From NCBI RefSeq assembly GCF_037023725.1, contig NZ_CP146077.1:719001-783000 (forward strand): a stretch of 64,000 nucleotides of DNA. Direction: 5' to 3'. Below the pieces are notes generated by a model that worked only from the letters and a program-made list of their open reading frames with translations, was not told the origin of the DNA and did not search any database. Shown piece after piece: positions 39,489 to 48,470 of this stretch (its first letter is position 1; the number at the start of each line of letters is the position of its first letter). Origin of the DNA: Pseudomonas bubulae (GTDB taxonomy: Bacteria > Pseudomonadota > Gammaproteobacteria > Pseudomonadales > Pseudomonadaceae). A program made the position numbers and the translations under genes.

Positions 39489-40631
39489 ATGGCTGTTGCC
39501 TCCGGCGCCTATAAGAAAGCCCTCGAGGGCGACCAGACACCTAAGCAGGTGCTGGTCAAAATCGACCGGGTCACGAAGAAATTCGACGAGACGATTGCCG
39601 TGGACGATGTGTCCCTGGAAATCAACAAGGGCGAAATCTTCGCCCTGCTCGGCGGATCGGGATCGGGCAAATCCACTTTGCTGCGCATGCTCGCCGGTTT
39701 CGAGCGCCCAACAGAGGGTCGTATCTTCCTTGACGGTGTTGATATCACCGACCTGCCGCCCTATGAGCGGCCGATCAATATGATGTTCCAGTCCTATGCC
39801 CTGTTCCCGCATATGACCGTGGCGCAGAACATCGCCTTCGGCCTCAAGCAGGACAAGATGTCGACCGCCGAGATCGATGCCCGCGTGGGCGAGATGCTCA
39901 AGCTGGTCCACATGAGCCAGTACGCCAAGCGCAAGCCGCATCAGCTTTCCGGTGGCCAGCGCCAGCGTGTTGCCCTGGCCCGTTCGCTGGCCAAGCGCCC
40001 GAAGTTGCTGCTGCTGGATGAGCCAATGGGCGCGCTGGACAAAAAACTGCGTTCGCAGATGCAGCTCGAACTGGTGGAAATCATCGAGCGCGTGGGCGTG
40101 ACCTGCGTGATGGTGACCCACGACCAGGAAGAGGCCATGACCATGGCCCAGCGTATTGCGATCATGCATTTGGGCTGGATTGCCCAGATCGGCAGCCCGA
40201 TCGACATTTACGAAACCCCGGTCAGCCGCCTGGTGTGCGAATTTATCGGCAACGTCAACCTGTTCGACGGTGAAGTGGTCGATGACGCTGAAGGCTATGC
40301 GCGGATCAAGTGCCCGGAGCTGGAGAACGACATTTACGTCGGTCACGGCGTGAGCACCTCGGTGGAAGACAAGCACACCACCTACGCGATTCGCCCGGAA
40401 AAAATGCTCGTCACCACCGAAAAGCCGACCTGCGAATACAACTGGTCGCGCGGTAAGGTGCATGACATCGCTTACCTGGGCGGGCACTCGGTGTTCTACG
40501 TCGAGCTGCCGAGCGGCAAGCTGGTGCAGTCGTTTGTGGCCAACGCCGAACGCCGTGGCGCCCGCCCGACCTGGGACGACGAAGTCTACGTGTGGTGGGA
40601 AGACGACAGCGGCGTGGTATTGCGCTCATGA
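39489..40631 (+). CDS. spuF: Polyamine ABC transporter ATP-binding protein
   Basis: PotG-type ATPase of the polyamine importer. The 380 residues show Walker A GGSGSGKST (about residue 54), the Q-loop MMFQSYALFPHMTVAQNIAF, the signature LSGGQRQRVALARSLA, Walker B LLLLDEPMGALDKKL and the H-loop VTHDQEEAMTMA. The C-terminal TOBE regulatory domain starts near residue 290. Its stop overlaps the spuG ATG (ATGA at 40628). Confidence 0.94.
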   Translation: MAVASGAYKKALEGDQTPKQVLVKIDRVTKKFDETIAVDDVSLEINKGEIFALLGGSGSGKSTLLRMLAGFERPTEGRIFLDGVDITDLPPYERPINMMFQSYALFPHMTVAQNIAFGLKQDKMSTAEIDARVGEMLKLVHMSQYAKRKPHQLSGGQRQRVALARSLAKRPKLLLLDEPMGALDKKLRSQMQLELVEIIERVGVTCVMVTHDQEEAMTMAQRIAIMHLGWIAQIGSPIDIYETPVSRLVCEFIGNVNLFDGEVVDDAEGYARIKCPELENDIYVGHGVSTSVEDKHTTYAIRPEKMLVTTEKPTCEYNWSRGKVHDIAYLGGHSVFYVELPSGKLVQSFVANAERRGARPTWDDEVYVWWEDDSGVVLRS

Positions 40632-41548
40632 ACATGCGAAAACTCAAACGCCGACTGCAACGAATAACCCCCGGTGGCCGCCATATGGTCATCGGGATTC
40701 CATTCCTGTGGCTGTTTTTGTTCTTCATGCTGCCGTTCTTCATCGTCCTGAAGATCAGCTTTGCCGAAGCGGACGTCGCGATTCCGCCGTATACCGAGAT
40801 CTATAGCTACGTTGACCAGAAAATCCAGGTACTGCTGAACCTGGGCAACTACGCCATGCTCGGCGACGATGAACTGTATATCGCCGCGTATCTGGGCTCC
40901 CTGAAGATGGCTTTCTTCAGCACCCTGCTGTGCCTGCTGATCGGTTATCCGATGGCCTATGCCATCGCCAATGCCCGTAAAGAGATGCAGACCGTGCTGG
41001 TACTGCTGATCATGATGCCGACCTGGACCGCGATCCTGATCCGCGTCTACGCGTGGATGGGCATTCTCAGCAACAACGGCCTGCTCAATGGCTTCTTGAT
41101 GTCGATGGGCTGGATCAGTGAACCCCTGCAGATCCTCAACACCAATATCGCGGTGTATATCGGCATTGTGTATTCGTACCTGCCATTCATGATCCTGCCG
41201 CTGTATGCCAACCTGGTGAAACACGACACCAGCTTGCTGGAAGCCGCGTCAGACCTGGGGTCGAGCACCTTCAACAGCTTCTGGAAGATCACCGTGCCGC
41301 TGTCCAAAAACGGCATTATCGCCGGCTGCATGCTGGTGTTTATCCCGGTGGTGGGCGAGTTCGTGATCCCGGAACTGCTGGGCGGCCCGGAAACCCTGAT
41401 GATCGGTAAAGTGCTGTGGCAAGAGTTCTTCAATAACCGTGACTGGCCGGTGGCGTCTGCGCTTGCCGTGGTCATGCTGGCGATCCTGATCGTGCCCATC
41501 ATTCTGTTCAACCGCAGCCAGGCTAAAGAGCTGGAGGGCAAGATATGA
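40628..41548 (+). CDS. spuG: Polyamine ABC transporter permease SpuG
   Basis: PotH-type permease, 306 residues from ATG at 40628 with about six membrane helices. TM1 is IGIPFLWLFLFFMLPFFIVL, and the EAA loop is LLEAASDLGSSTFNSFWKIT. The open frame extends back to 40592 inside spuF, but the ATGA overlap at 40628 marks the start; a second ATG two codons later is also possible. It overlaps spuH by four bases. Confidence 0.93.
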   Translation: MNMRKLKRRLQRITPGGRHMVIGIPFLWLFLFFMLPFFIVLKISFAEADVAIPPYTEIYSYVDQKIQVLLNLGNYAMLGDDELYIAAYLGSLKMAFFSTLLCLLIGYPMAYAIANARKEMQTVLVLLIMMPTWTAILIRVYAWMGILSNNGLLNGFLMSMGWISEPLQILNTNIAVYIGIVYSYLPFMILPLYANLVKHDTSLLEAASDLGSSTFNSFWKITVPLSKNGIIAGCMLVFIPVVGEFVIPELLGGPETLMIGKVLWQEFFNNRDWPVASALAVVMLAILIVPIILFNRSQAKELEGKI

Positions 41549-42435
41549 ATCGCTTCCGTTTTTCTAGCTTTATGTTGGTCGCGGGGTTGTTGTTCATCTA
41601 CCTGCCGATGCTGATTCTGGTGATCTACTCGTTCAACGCCTCCAAGCTGGTGACGGTGTGGGGCGGCTGGTCGTTGAAGTGGTACGTGGGCCTGCTGGAC
41701 AACACGCAACTGATGGGTTCGGTGATGCGCTCGCTGGAAATCGCCCTGTACACGGCGATTGCAGCGGTGGCACTGGGTACGTTGGCGGCATTTGTGCTGA
41801 CGCGTATCAGCCGCTTCAAGGGTCGCACGCTGTTTGGCGGCCTGGTGACGGCGCCGCTGGTCATGCCAGAGGTGATTACCGGTCTGTCGCTGTTGCTGCT
41901 GTTCGTGGCGATGGCGCAGATGATTGGCTGGCCGCAAGAACGTGGCCTGGTGACCATCTGGATCGCGCACACGACGTTCTGCTCGGCCTATGTGGCGGTG
42001 GTGGTGTCGTCGCGCTTGCGTGAGCTGGATCTGTCGATCGAAGAAGCGGCCATGGACCTGGGTGCCAAGCCGTGGAAGGTATTCTTTTTGATCACCATTC
42101 CCATGATTGCGCCCTCCCTGGCGGCCGGCGCAATGATGTCCTTTGCCCTGTCGCTGGACGACCTGGTACTGGCCAGCTTTGTGTCGGGGCCGGGGTCGAC
42201 GACCTTGCCGATGGAAGTGTTTTCGGCGGTGCGCCTGGGGGTCAAACCTGAGATCAACGCCGTGGCCAGCCTGATTTTGCTGGCAGTGTCACTGGTGACC
42301 TTTATGGTGTGGTTCTTCAGCCGCCGCGCTGAAGAGCACCGCAAAAAGGCGATTCAGCAGGCTATCGATGAGTCTGCGGCGGAATCGTGGAAGCAGCCGG
42401 ACGTGCGTCGTCCGCAGTCGACCAGCGCGGTTTAA
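41545..42435 (+). CDS. spuH: Polyamine ABC transporter permease SpuH
   Basis: PotI-type permease, 296 residues with about six membrane helices. TM1 is FMLVAGLLFIYLPMLILVIY, and the EAA loop is IEEAAMDLGAKPWKVFFLIT. The C-terminal tail (EEHRKKAIQQAIDESAAESW) is long and charged. It begins in an ATGA overlap with spuG and ends the spuABCDEFGH run before a strong terminator. Confidence 0.93.
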   Translation: MNRFRFSSFMLVAGLLFIYLPMLILVIYSFNASKLVTVWGGWSLKWYVGLLDNTQLMGSVMRSLEIALYTAIAAVALGTLAAFVLTRISRFKGRTLFGGLVTAPLVMPEVITGLSLLLLFVAMAQMIGWPQERGLVTIWIAHTTFCSAYVAVVVSSRLRELDLSIEEAAMDLGAKPWKVFFLITIPMIAPSLAAGAMMSFALSLDDLVLASFVSGPGSTTLPMEVFSAVRLGVKPEINAVASLILLAVSLVTFMVWFFSRRAEEHRKKAIQQAIDESAAESWKQPDVRRPQSTSAV

Positions 42436-42446
42436 GACAGCGTCAT

Positions 42447-42489
42447 AAAAAACCTCGCCCCCTGTGACAGGGAGGCGAGGTTTTTTTTT
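42447..42489 (+). terminator. Rho-independent terminator of the spu operon
   Basis: AAAAAACCTCGCC pairs with GGCGAGGTTTTTT around a short loop, followed by nine T. It starts about 12 bases after the spuH stop. The A-run before the stem means it can also act on the minus strand. Confidence 0.92.
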
Positions 42490-42504
42490 GCCTGAGATCA
42501 AGAG

Positions 42505-42614
42505 CCCCTCACCCCAGCCCTCTCCCGGAGGGAGAGGGAGCCGATCTTCAGTGAGGCGTACATCTGCTTTTGCTTTTAGTCCCCTCTCCCATTGGGAGAG
42601 AGTCAGGGTGAGGG
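42505..42614. repeat. Family C palindromic pair
   Basis: Two inverted copies of the family C unit (CCCTCTCCCGGAGGGAGAGG and CCCCTCTCCCATTGGGAGAG), each with a flanking CCCTCACCC or GGGTGAGGG, lie between spuH and the COG4315 gene, which converge. Confidence 0.85.
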
Positions 42615-42628
42615 TTTTTTTGATCTTC

Positions 42629-43009
42629 CTATGGCTTGGCCACCTTCCACGCCCCGTCCATTTTACCGTCACCGGTCATGTCACCGGCTTTCTTGTCCAT
42701 CACGAAGGTGTACAGCGGTTTGCCGTCATAGGCCCATTGCATGTGGCCGTCATCGCGTTTGATGGCCGTCCATTTGCCCATGTCCATGGCTGTGCTCTCG
42801 GCTGCCAGCGGCGGCCAGTTGGCGGCGCACTTGTCATTGCACATCGATTTGCCGCCCGCATCCTTGGCGAAGGTGTAGAGGGTCATGCCTTTGTGGTCAA
42901 CCAGCATGCCGTCCTTGGTCATCGCCGGTTCAGCCGCATACGCCAACCCGGGCAAGGTGAAGACTACGGCCAGCAGCAATGTTTTTAGGGAAAACGAGCT
43001 AGATGTCAT
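42629..43009 (-). CDS. Small secreted COG4315-family protein
   Basis: The ATG at 43009, after AAAAAGGACGATT, gives 126 residues with a signal peptide (SLKTLLLAVVFTLPGLAYA). The mature part has the two repeats characteristic of the COG4315 family: KGMTLYTFAKDAGGKSMCND with KCAANWPP, and DGKPLYTFVMDKKAGDMTGD. The paired cysteines in MCNDKC are conserved. Function is unknown; some relatives are lipoproteins, but no lipobox is visible here. Its promoter region is shared with phoB. Confidence 0.85.
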   Translation of the reverse strand: MTSSSFSLKTLLLAVVFTLPGLAYAAEPAMTKDGMLVDHKGMTLYTFAKDAGGKSMCNDKCAANWPPLAAESTAMDMGKWTAIKRDDGHMQWAYDGKPLYTFVMDKKAGDMTGDGKMDGAWKVAKP

Positions 43010-43089
43010 TGGAATCGTCCTTTTTGTGGTTGTACGATTTGAGACTAAAGCGTAGTTCACTAACCGTTAGCGCGCGCCCATCCCCAAAG

Positions 43090-43111
43090 CTGTCACACGA
43101 CTGCAATAATT
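43090..43111 (+). promoter_or_regulatory. Pho-box-like direct repeat upstream of phoB
   Basis: CTGTCACACGA at 43090 and CTGCAATAATT at 43101 are half-sites spaced 11 bases apart, as in the PhoB binding site (consensus CTGTCAT repeated every 11 bp). It lies about 60 bases before the phoB start and supports autoregulation. The second half-site is imperfect. Confidence 0.6.
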
Positions 43112-43160
43112 GCGTTATCTAATGCGCCACAAGACAGTTTAATGACGAGAGGATTACGGC

Positions 43161-43853
43161 ATGGTTGGCAGGAGCATTTTGATCGTTGATGACGAGGCGC
43201 CGATCCGCGAGATGATCGCCGTGGCCCTGGAAATGGCGGGCTACGATTGCCTTGAAGCCGATAATGCCCAGGATGCCCATGCCATTATCGTGGACCGTAA
43301 ACCGGACCTGATCCTGCTCGACTGGATGCTGCCCGGCGGCACGTCGGGCATTGAGCTGGCCCGACGCCTCAAGCGCGAAGAGCTGACCAGCGGTATTCCC
43401 ATCATCATGCTCACGGCCAAGGGTGAAGAGGACAACAAGATCCAGGGCCTGGAAGTGGGCGCGGATGACTACATCACCAAACCATTCTCCCCCCGTGAGC
43501 TGGTCGCCCGCCTCAAGGCTGTGCTGCGCCGCGCCGGCCCGGCCGATGCCGAATCGCCCATCGAGATTGGCGGTCTGCTGCTCGACCCCATCAGCCACCG
43601 CGTGACCATCGACGGCACCCCTGCCGAAATGGGCCCCACTGAATACCGCCTGCTGCAATTTTTCATGACCCACCAGGAGCGCGCCTACACCCGGGGCCAG
43701 TTGCTGGACCAGGTCTGGGGCGGCAACGTGTATGTGGAGGAGCGCACTGTGGACGTGCATATCCGCCGCTTGCGCAAAGCGCTCGGTGAGGCTTACGAAA
43801 ATCTGGTACAAACCGTGCGTGGTACCGGTTACCGGTTTTCCACCAAGGCCTGA
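43161..43853 (+). CDS. phoB: Phosphate regulon response regulator PhoB
   Basis: OmpR-type DNA-binding response regulator activated under phosphate limitation. The 230 residues have a receiver domain ([12 protein letters not shown], phospho-Asp in [12 protein letters not shown], lysine in [13 protein letters not shown]) and a winged-helix effector domain ([32 protein letters not shown]). Length and sequence fit PhoB. It starts with ATG after GAGAGGATTACGGC. phoR follows 44 bases later. The pst genes usually found a few genes away are not in this window. Confidence 0.95.
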   Translation: MVGRSILIVDDEAPIREMIAVALEMAGYDCLEADNAQDAHAIIVDRKPDLILLDWMLPGGTSGIELARRLKREELTSGIPIIMLTAKGEEDNKIQGLEVGADDYITKPFSPRELVARLKAVLRRAGPADAESPIEIGGLLLDPISHRVTIDGTPAEMGPTEYRLLQFFMTHQERAYTRGQLLDQVWGGNVYVEERTVDVHIRRLRKALGEAYENLVQTVRGTGYRFSTKA

Positions 43854-43897
43854 TACCGGCTCTCACTGATCCAGCGGCAAGCAAGGACTCGCGCGAC

Positions 43898-45220
43898 GTG
43901 AATCAAAACTGGCATGGCACTCTGATCCGTCATTTGTTGCTTTTGGTCACTGGCTGCCTGCTGGTCGGGCTGATCAGTGGCTATTACGGCTGGAGCCTGG
44001 CCATTGGCCTGGCGTTCTATCTGGGCTGGACCCTCAAGCAGTTGCTGCGCCTGCACGAGTGGCTGCGCCAGCACAAACCCGACGAAGCACCGCCCGATGG
44101 CTACGGTTTGTGGGGCGAGGTGTTCGACAGCATCTACCACCTGCAGCGCCGTGACCAGCGCGTACGCGGGCGACTGCAAGCGGTGATCGATCGCGTGCAA
44201 GAGTCTACGGCGGCGCTCAAGGACGCGGTGATCATGCTAGACAGTGACGGCAACCTGGAGTGGTGGAACCTCGCCGCAGAGACCCTGCTGGGTCTCAAGA
44301 CGCCACAGGACAGCGGCCAGCCAGTGACCAACCTGGTACGCCACCCGCGCTTCAAGGAATACTTCGAGCAAGGTAATTATGGCGAACCGCTGGATATCCC
44401 CTCGCCGGTCAACGATCACTTGCGCATCCAGCTCTATATCACCCGCTACGGCAACAACGAACACCTGATGCTGGTGCGCGACGTGACGCGCATTCATCAA
44501 CTGGAGCAGATGCGCAAAGACTTTATCGCCAACGTGTCCCATGAACTGCGTACGCCGTTGACGGTGATCTGTGGCTATCTTGAAACCCTGCTCGATAACG
44601 TCGACGACGTAAACCCGCGATGGAAGCGCCCCCTGTCGCAAATGCAGCAACAGGGTGAACGCATGCAGACCCTGCTCAACGACCTGCTGTTGCTGGCCAA
44701 GCTGGAGGCCACGGACTACCCCTCGGATAACCAGCCGGTGGCCATCGACAGCTTGCTGCGTTCGATCAAGAGCGACGCCCAGGCGTTGTCCGGTCAGCGC
44801 AACCAGACGATCACCCTGGACGTGGAAGCCGATTGCGCGCTCAAGGGCAGCGAAGCCGAATTGCGCAGCGCGTTCTCCAACCTGGTGTTCAACGCCGTCA
44901 AATACACCCCCGATGGCGGCAGCGTACGCATTCGCTGGTGGGCAGACAGCGCGGGCGCCCACTTGAGCGTGCAGGACTCGGGCGTGGGTATCGACAACAA
45001 GCATTTGCCGCGCCTTACGGAACGCTTCTACCGTGTCGACTCCAGCCGCAACGCCAGCACCGGCGGCACCGGGCTGGGCCTGGCGATCGTCAAGCATGTG
45101 TTGCTGCGCCACCGCGCGCGCCTGGAGATCAGCAGCGTATTGGGACACGGCAGCACCTTCACCTGCCATTTCGCACCGGGCCAGGTGACAAAACCCCAGC
45201 CAAAGACACTTATTGACTAG
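43898..45220 (+). CDS. phoR: Phosphate regulon sensor histidine kinase PhoR
   Basis: Membrane sensor that phosphorylates PhoB. Start is GTG at 43898 (440 residues), after GCAAGGACTCGCG. The N-terminal two hydrophobic helices (RHLLLLVTGCLLVGLISGYY and a second near residue 30) anchor it, followed by a PAS domain (residues about 95-190). The H-box is NVSHELRTPLTVICGYLETL, and the ATPase domain has NLVFNAVKYTPDGGS and GTGLGLAIVKHVLL. There is no large periplasmic loop, typical for PhoR. Confidence 0.95.
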   Translation: MNQNWHGTLIRHLLLLVTGCLLVGLISGYYGWSLAIGLAFYLGWTLKQLLRLHEWLRQHKPDEAPPDGYGLWGEVFDSIYHLQRRDQRVRGRLQAVIDRVQESTAALKDAVIMLDSDGNLEWWNLAAETLLGLKTPQDSGQPVTNLVRHPRFKEYFEQGNYGEPLDIPSPVNDHLRIQLYITRYGNNEHLMLVRDVTRIHQLEQMRKDFIANVSHELRTPLTVICGYLETLLDNVDDVNPRWKRPLSQMQQQGERMQTLLNDLLLLAKLEATDYPSDNQPVAIDSLLRSIKSDAQALSGQRNQTITLDVEADCALKGSEAELRSAFSNLVFNAVKYTPDGGSVRIRWWADSAGAHLSVQDSGVGIDNKHLPRLTERFYRVDSSRNASTGGTGLGLAIVKHVLLRHRARLEISSVLGHGSTFTCHFAPGQVTKPQPKTLID

Positions 45221-45224
45221 GCCC

Positions 45225-45255
45225 TGTAGCCCTTTCCCACTAGGCAAGGGCTACA
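45225..45255 (+). terminator. Stem-loop after phoR
   Basis: TGTAGCCCTT and AAGGGCTACA form a perfect 10-bp stem with an 11-base loop, starting 5 bases after the phoR stop. There is no strong T-run, so termination is likely but incomplete. Confidence 0.55.
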
Positions 45256-45319
45256 TCAGCCGTTACATTGTTTGGCCATACCTCCCTATCTGTAACGACG
45301 GAACCCGTAAAACTCCATC

Positions 45320-46660
45320 ATGGACCCTTCCCCTGGCTTGACCCTCGCGACACTCTTCGCCGACTTCGGCATGATTCTTTTTGCTTTGATCCTGGTTTTG
45401 CTCAACGGTTTTTTCGTTGCGGCCGAATTTGCCATGGTCAAATTGCGCTCCACCCGGGTTGAGGCGATAGCCGAAGACAACGGCTGGCGCGGGCAGATCC
45501 TGCGCACCGTGCATAACCAGCTCGACGCCTACCTGTCTGCCTGCCAGCTGGGTATCACCCTGGCCTCGCTGGGCCTGGGCTGGGTCGGCGAGCCGGCGTT
45601 CGCCCATATCCTGGAGCCGCTGCTGGGCGCCATCGGCGTCTCGTCGCCTGAAGTGATCAAGGGCGTATCGTTCTTTACCGCCTTCTTTATCATTTCCTAC
45701 CTGCACATCGTGGTCGGTGAGCTGGCGCCCAAGTCCTGGGCCATCCGCAAGCCAGAGACCCTGTCGCTGTGGACCGCCGTGCCGCTGTACCTGTTCTACT
45801 GGGCCATGTACCCGGCGATTTACCTGCTCAACGCCAGTGCCAACGCGATTTTGCGTATTGCCGGCCAGGGTGAGCCCGGTGCCCATCACGATCACGCTTA
45901 CAGCCGTGAAGAACTCAAGCTGATCCTGCACTCCAGCCGTGGCCAGGATCCGAGCGACCAGGGCATGCGCGTGCTGGCTTCTGCCGTGGAAATGGGCGAG
46001 CTGGAAGTGGTCGACTGGGCCAACTCCCGCGAAGACCTGGTGACCCTGGATTCCAAGGCGCCGCTCAAGGACATCCTGGCGCTGTTCCGTCGCCACAAAT
46101 TCAGCCGCTACCCGGTCTATGATGCCGACACCAACACCTTCGTCGGTTTGCTGCACATCAAGGATCTGCTGCTGGAACTGGCCGACCTGGACCACTTGCC
46201 CGAAACCTTCAACCTTGAAGAACTGACCCGACCGCTGGAGCGGGTGTCGCGGCATATGCCGCTGAGTCAGTTGCTTGAGCAGTTCCGCAAGGGCGGCGCG
46301 CACTTTGCCCTGGTTGAAGAAGCTGACGGCAAGGTGGTGGGCTACCTGACCATGGAGGACGTGCTGGAAGTGCTGGTAGGTGATATCCAGGACGAACACC
46401 GCAAGGCCGAGCGCGGCATTCTGTCGTATCAGCCTGGCAAGCTGCTGGTGCGCGGCGACACGCCGTTGTTCAAGATTGAACGCTTGCTGGGTGTGGACCT
46501 TGACCACGTTGAAGCCGAAACCGTCGCGGGCCTGATCTACGACACCCTCAAGCGGGTTCCGGCCGAAGAAGAACAACTGGAAGTCGAAGGCCTGCGCATC
46601 ATCATCAAAAAGATGAAAGGTCCGAAAATCGTCCTGGCCAAAGTCCTCAAGCTGGATTAA
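45320..46660 (+). CDS. CNNM/CorC-HlyC-type membrane protein with CBS domains
   Basis: The 446 residues carry an N-terminal DUF21/CNNM membrane domain (about four helices, with VAAEFAMVKLRSTRVEAIAE), a CBS pair (about residues 215-330, including FSRYPVYDADTNTFVGLLHI and VGYLTMEDVLEVLVGDIQDE) and a C-terminal CorC/HlyC transporter-associated domain. Members are thought to move or sense divalent cations such as Mg2+, but specificity is unproven. It follows phoBR, as PA5362 does in P. aeruginosa. Confidence 0.88.
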   Translation: MDPSPGLTLATLFADFGMILFALILVLLNGFFVAAEFAMVKLRSTRVEAIAEDNGWRGQILRTVHNQLDAYLSACQLGITLASLGLGWVGEPAFAHILEPLLGAIGVSSPEVIKGVSFFTAFFIISYLHIVVGELAPKSWAIRKPETLSLWTAVPLYLFYWAMYPAIYLLNASANAILRIAGQGEPGAHHDHAYSREELKLILHSSRGQDPSDQGMRVLASAVEMGELEVVDWANSREDLVTLDSKAPLKDILALFRRHKFSRYPVYDADTNTFVGLLHIKDLLLELADLDHLPETFNLEELTRPLERVSRHMPLSQLLEQFRKGGAHFALVEEADGKVVGYLTMEDVLEVLVGDIQDEHRKAERGILSYQPGKLLVRGDTPLFKIERLLGVDLDHVEAETVAGLIYDTLKRVPAEEEQLEVEGLRIIIKKMKGPKIVLAKVLKLD

Positions 46661-46672
46661 ATCCCGCTCTTT

Positions 46673-46708
46673 GTAGCAGCTGCCTCGTTCCTTCGGCAGA
46701 TGCTGCAA
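46673..46708. repeat. Single family B REP unit
   Basis: GTAGCAGCTGCCTCGTTCCT followed by a degenerate GCAGATGCTGC arm. It lies 12 bases after the preceding stop codon and may help end that transcript. Confidence 0.65.
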
Positions 46709-46867
46709 GGATTTATGCAACTCTCCCTTCTGTAAGAACTTTTGCCAGCGAAAGCTGGCTGAAAGCTTCCCTCTCTAGCATCGAGTCATTACCGGCAACA
46801 GACCGGTTGGCCTGCCACGCGTACAACCCGCGGTCAGCGCCTTACTACAACAATAAGGGTGACTTTC

Positions 46868-48175
46868 ATGCTGACCTTCCTTGGCTTTGCCATGGTCATT
46901 ACATTCATGTACCTGATCATGACCAAGCGTCTTTCCGCCCTGATCGCCCTGATTCTGGTGCCCATCCTGTTTGCCGTTTTCGGCGGTTTTGCCCCGAAAA
47001 TCGGCCCGATGATGCTCGAAGGCATCACCAAGCTGGCCCCTACCGGGGTGATGCTGATGTTCGCCATCCTCTACTTTGCCCTGATGATCGACTCCGGTCT
47101 GTTTGACCCGGCAGTGCGCAAGATCCTCAAGCTGGTCAAGGGTGATCCGCTGAAAATCTCGGTGGGCACGGCGGTGCTGGCGCTGGTGGTGTCCCTGGAT
47201 GGCGACGGCGCGACCACCTACATGATTTGCGTAGCGGCCATGCTGCCGCTCTACAGCCGTATCGGGATGAGCCCGCGGATCATGGCCGGCCTGATCATCC
47301 TGGCCGGCGGCGTGATGAACATGACGCCCTGGGGCGGCCCGACAGCACGGGCGGCCAGTGCGCTGCACGTCGATCCTTCGGATATTTTTGTACCGATGAT
47401 CCCGGCAATGCTCGCCGGCTGCGCAGCGATCCTGGTCATCGCCTGGTTCTACGGCAAGCGCGAGCGTGCGCGTCTGGGCGAATTGCACCTGCACGGCGAT
47501 GAAGTCGACCACAGCGAAATCAGCGTGTCGCAGTATCCGGATGCACGTCGACCTAAACTGATCTGGTTCAACGGTGCATTGACCCTGGCGCTGATGATCG
47601 CGCTGATTGCCGGCCTGCTGCCTCTGCCCGTGTTGTTTATGGTCGCGTTCAGTATCGCGATGATCGTCAACTATCCTTGCCTGCAACAGCAAAAAGACCG
47701 CGTAGCGGCCCATGCTGGCAGTGTCCTGGCAGTGGTTGGGCTGATTTTTGCCGCGGGTATCTTCACTGGCATCCTGTCGGGCACCGGGATGGTCGATGCC
47801 ATGTCCAAAAGCCTGTTGGCCGTGATTCCGCCTGCGCTCGGGCCGTATCTGGCGGTGATCACCGCGCTGGTGAGCATGCCCTTCACCTTCTTCATGTCCA
47901 ACGATGCGTTCTACTACGGGGTACTGCCTGTATTGGCCGAAGCGGCCAGCCACTACGGCATCACTGCCGCCGAAATGGCCCGTGCCTCAATTGTCGGCCA
48001 GCCAGTGCATTTGCTCAGCCCACTGGTGCCCTCGACCTACCTGCTGGTAGCCCTGGCCGGTATCGAGTTTGGCGATCACCAGCGTTTCACCCTCAAGTGG
48101 GCGATTCTGGTGTGCCTGTGCATCATGGTCGCCGCGCTGCTGCTGGGCACATTCCCGCTGTTCAGTACGCTGTAA
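46868..48175 (+). CDS. CitMHS-family citrate (metal-citrate) transporter
   Basis: Secondary transporter of the CitMHS family, which takes up citrate complexed with Mg2+ or another divalent cation. The ATG at 46868, with AAGGGTG seven bases upstream, gives 435 residues and about 12 membrane helices. Family landmarks are LVVSLDGDGATTYMICVAAM, AGGVMNMTPWGGPTARAASA, SGTGMVDAMSKSLLAVIPPA and MPFTFFMSNDAFYYGVLPVL. A GTG three codons upstream (46859) is possible but overlaps the ribosome site. No regulator is adjacent, and the choice of metal is not readable. Confidence 0.9.
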   Translation: MLTFLGFAMVITFMYLIMTKRLSALIALILVPILFAVFGGFAPKIGPMMLEGITKLAPTGVMLMFAILYFALMIDSGLFDPAVRKILKLVKGDPLKISVGTAVLALVVSLDGDGATTYMICVAAMLPLYSRIGMSPRIMAGLIILAGGVMNMTPWGGPTARAASALHVDPSDIFVPMIPAMLAGCAAILVIAWFYGKRERARLGELHLHGDEVDHSEISVSQYPDARRPKLIWFNGALTLALMIALIAGLLPLPVLFMVAFSIAMIVNYPCLQQQKDRVAAHAGSVLAVVGLIFAAGIFTGILSGTGMVDAMSKSLLAVIPPALGPYLAVITALVSMPFTFFMSNDAFYYGVLPVLAEAASHYGITAAEMARASIVGQPVHLLSPLVPSTYLLVALAGIEFGDHQRFTLKWAILVCLCIMVAALLLGTFPLFSTL

Positions 48176-48187
48176 CACAGCAATCGC

Positions 48188-48332
48188 GTAGCAGCTGCCG
48201 AGGAACGAAGGCTGCGTTCGAGCGCGAAGCGGTCGTAAAGTCTGAGCCTATGGTGTGCCTGACACACCGCAATCGCCGATTTTACGACTGCTGCGCAGCC
48301 GGACGCAGCCTTCGTTCCTCGGCAGCTGCTAC
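48188..48332. repeat. REP-type inverted pair, family B
   Basis: GTAGCAGCTGCCGAGGAACG at the left and its inverted copy (CGTTCCTCGGCAGCTGCTAC) at the right, with a second inner pair (AAGCGGTCGTAAAGTC versus TTTTACGACTGCTGCG). The variant carries GAGGAACGAAGG in place of the GAAGG of the 3165 element. Confidence 0.85.
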
Positions 48333-48470
48333 GAGGTATTAATCTTTCAACCCTGCCCCTGCTATGCGATGCTGGCGCTCTGCTCAATTGCCGACTACAT
48401 CTTAAGAAACATCTGTAGGAGCGGCCCGCAGCTATCTGATCCTTAGACACATCTACCACAGGGAGCCAGC

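Noticed and set aside
45263..46720. 485-codon minus-strand open frame opposite the CBS-domain gene
   Set aside because: Antisense shadow of a well-supported gene with CBS and CNNM domains; composition is that of a reverse frame.
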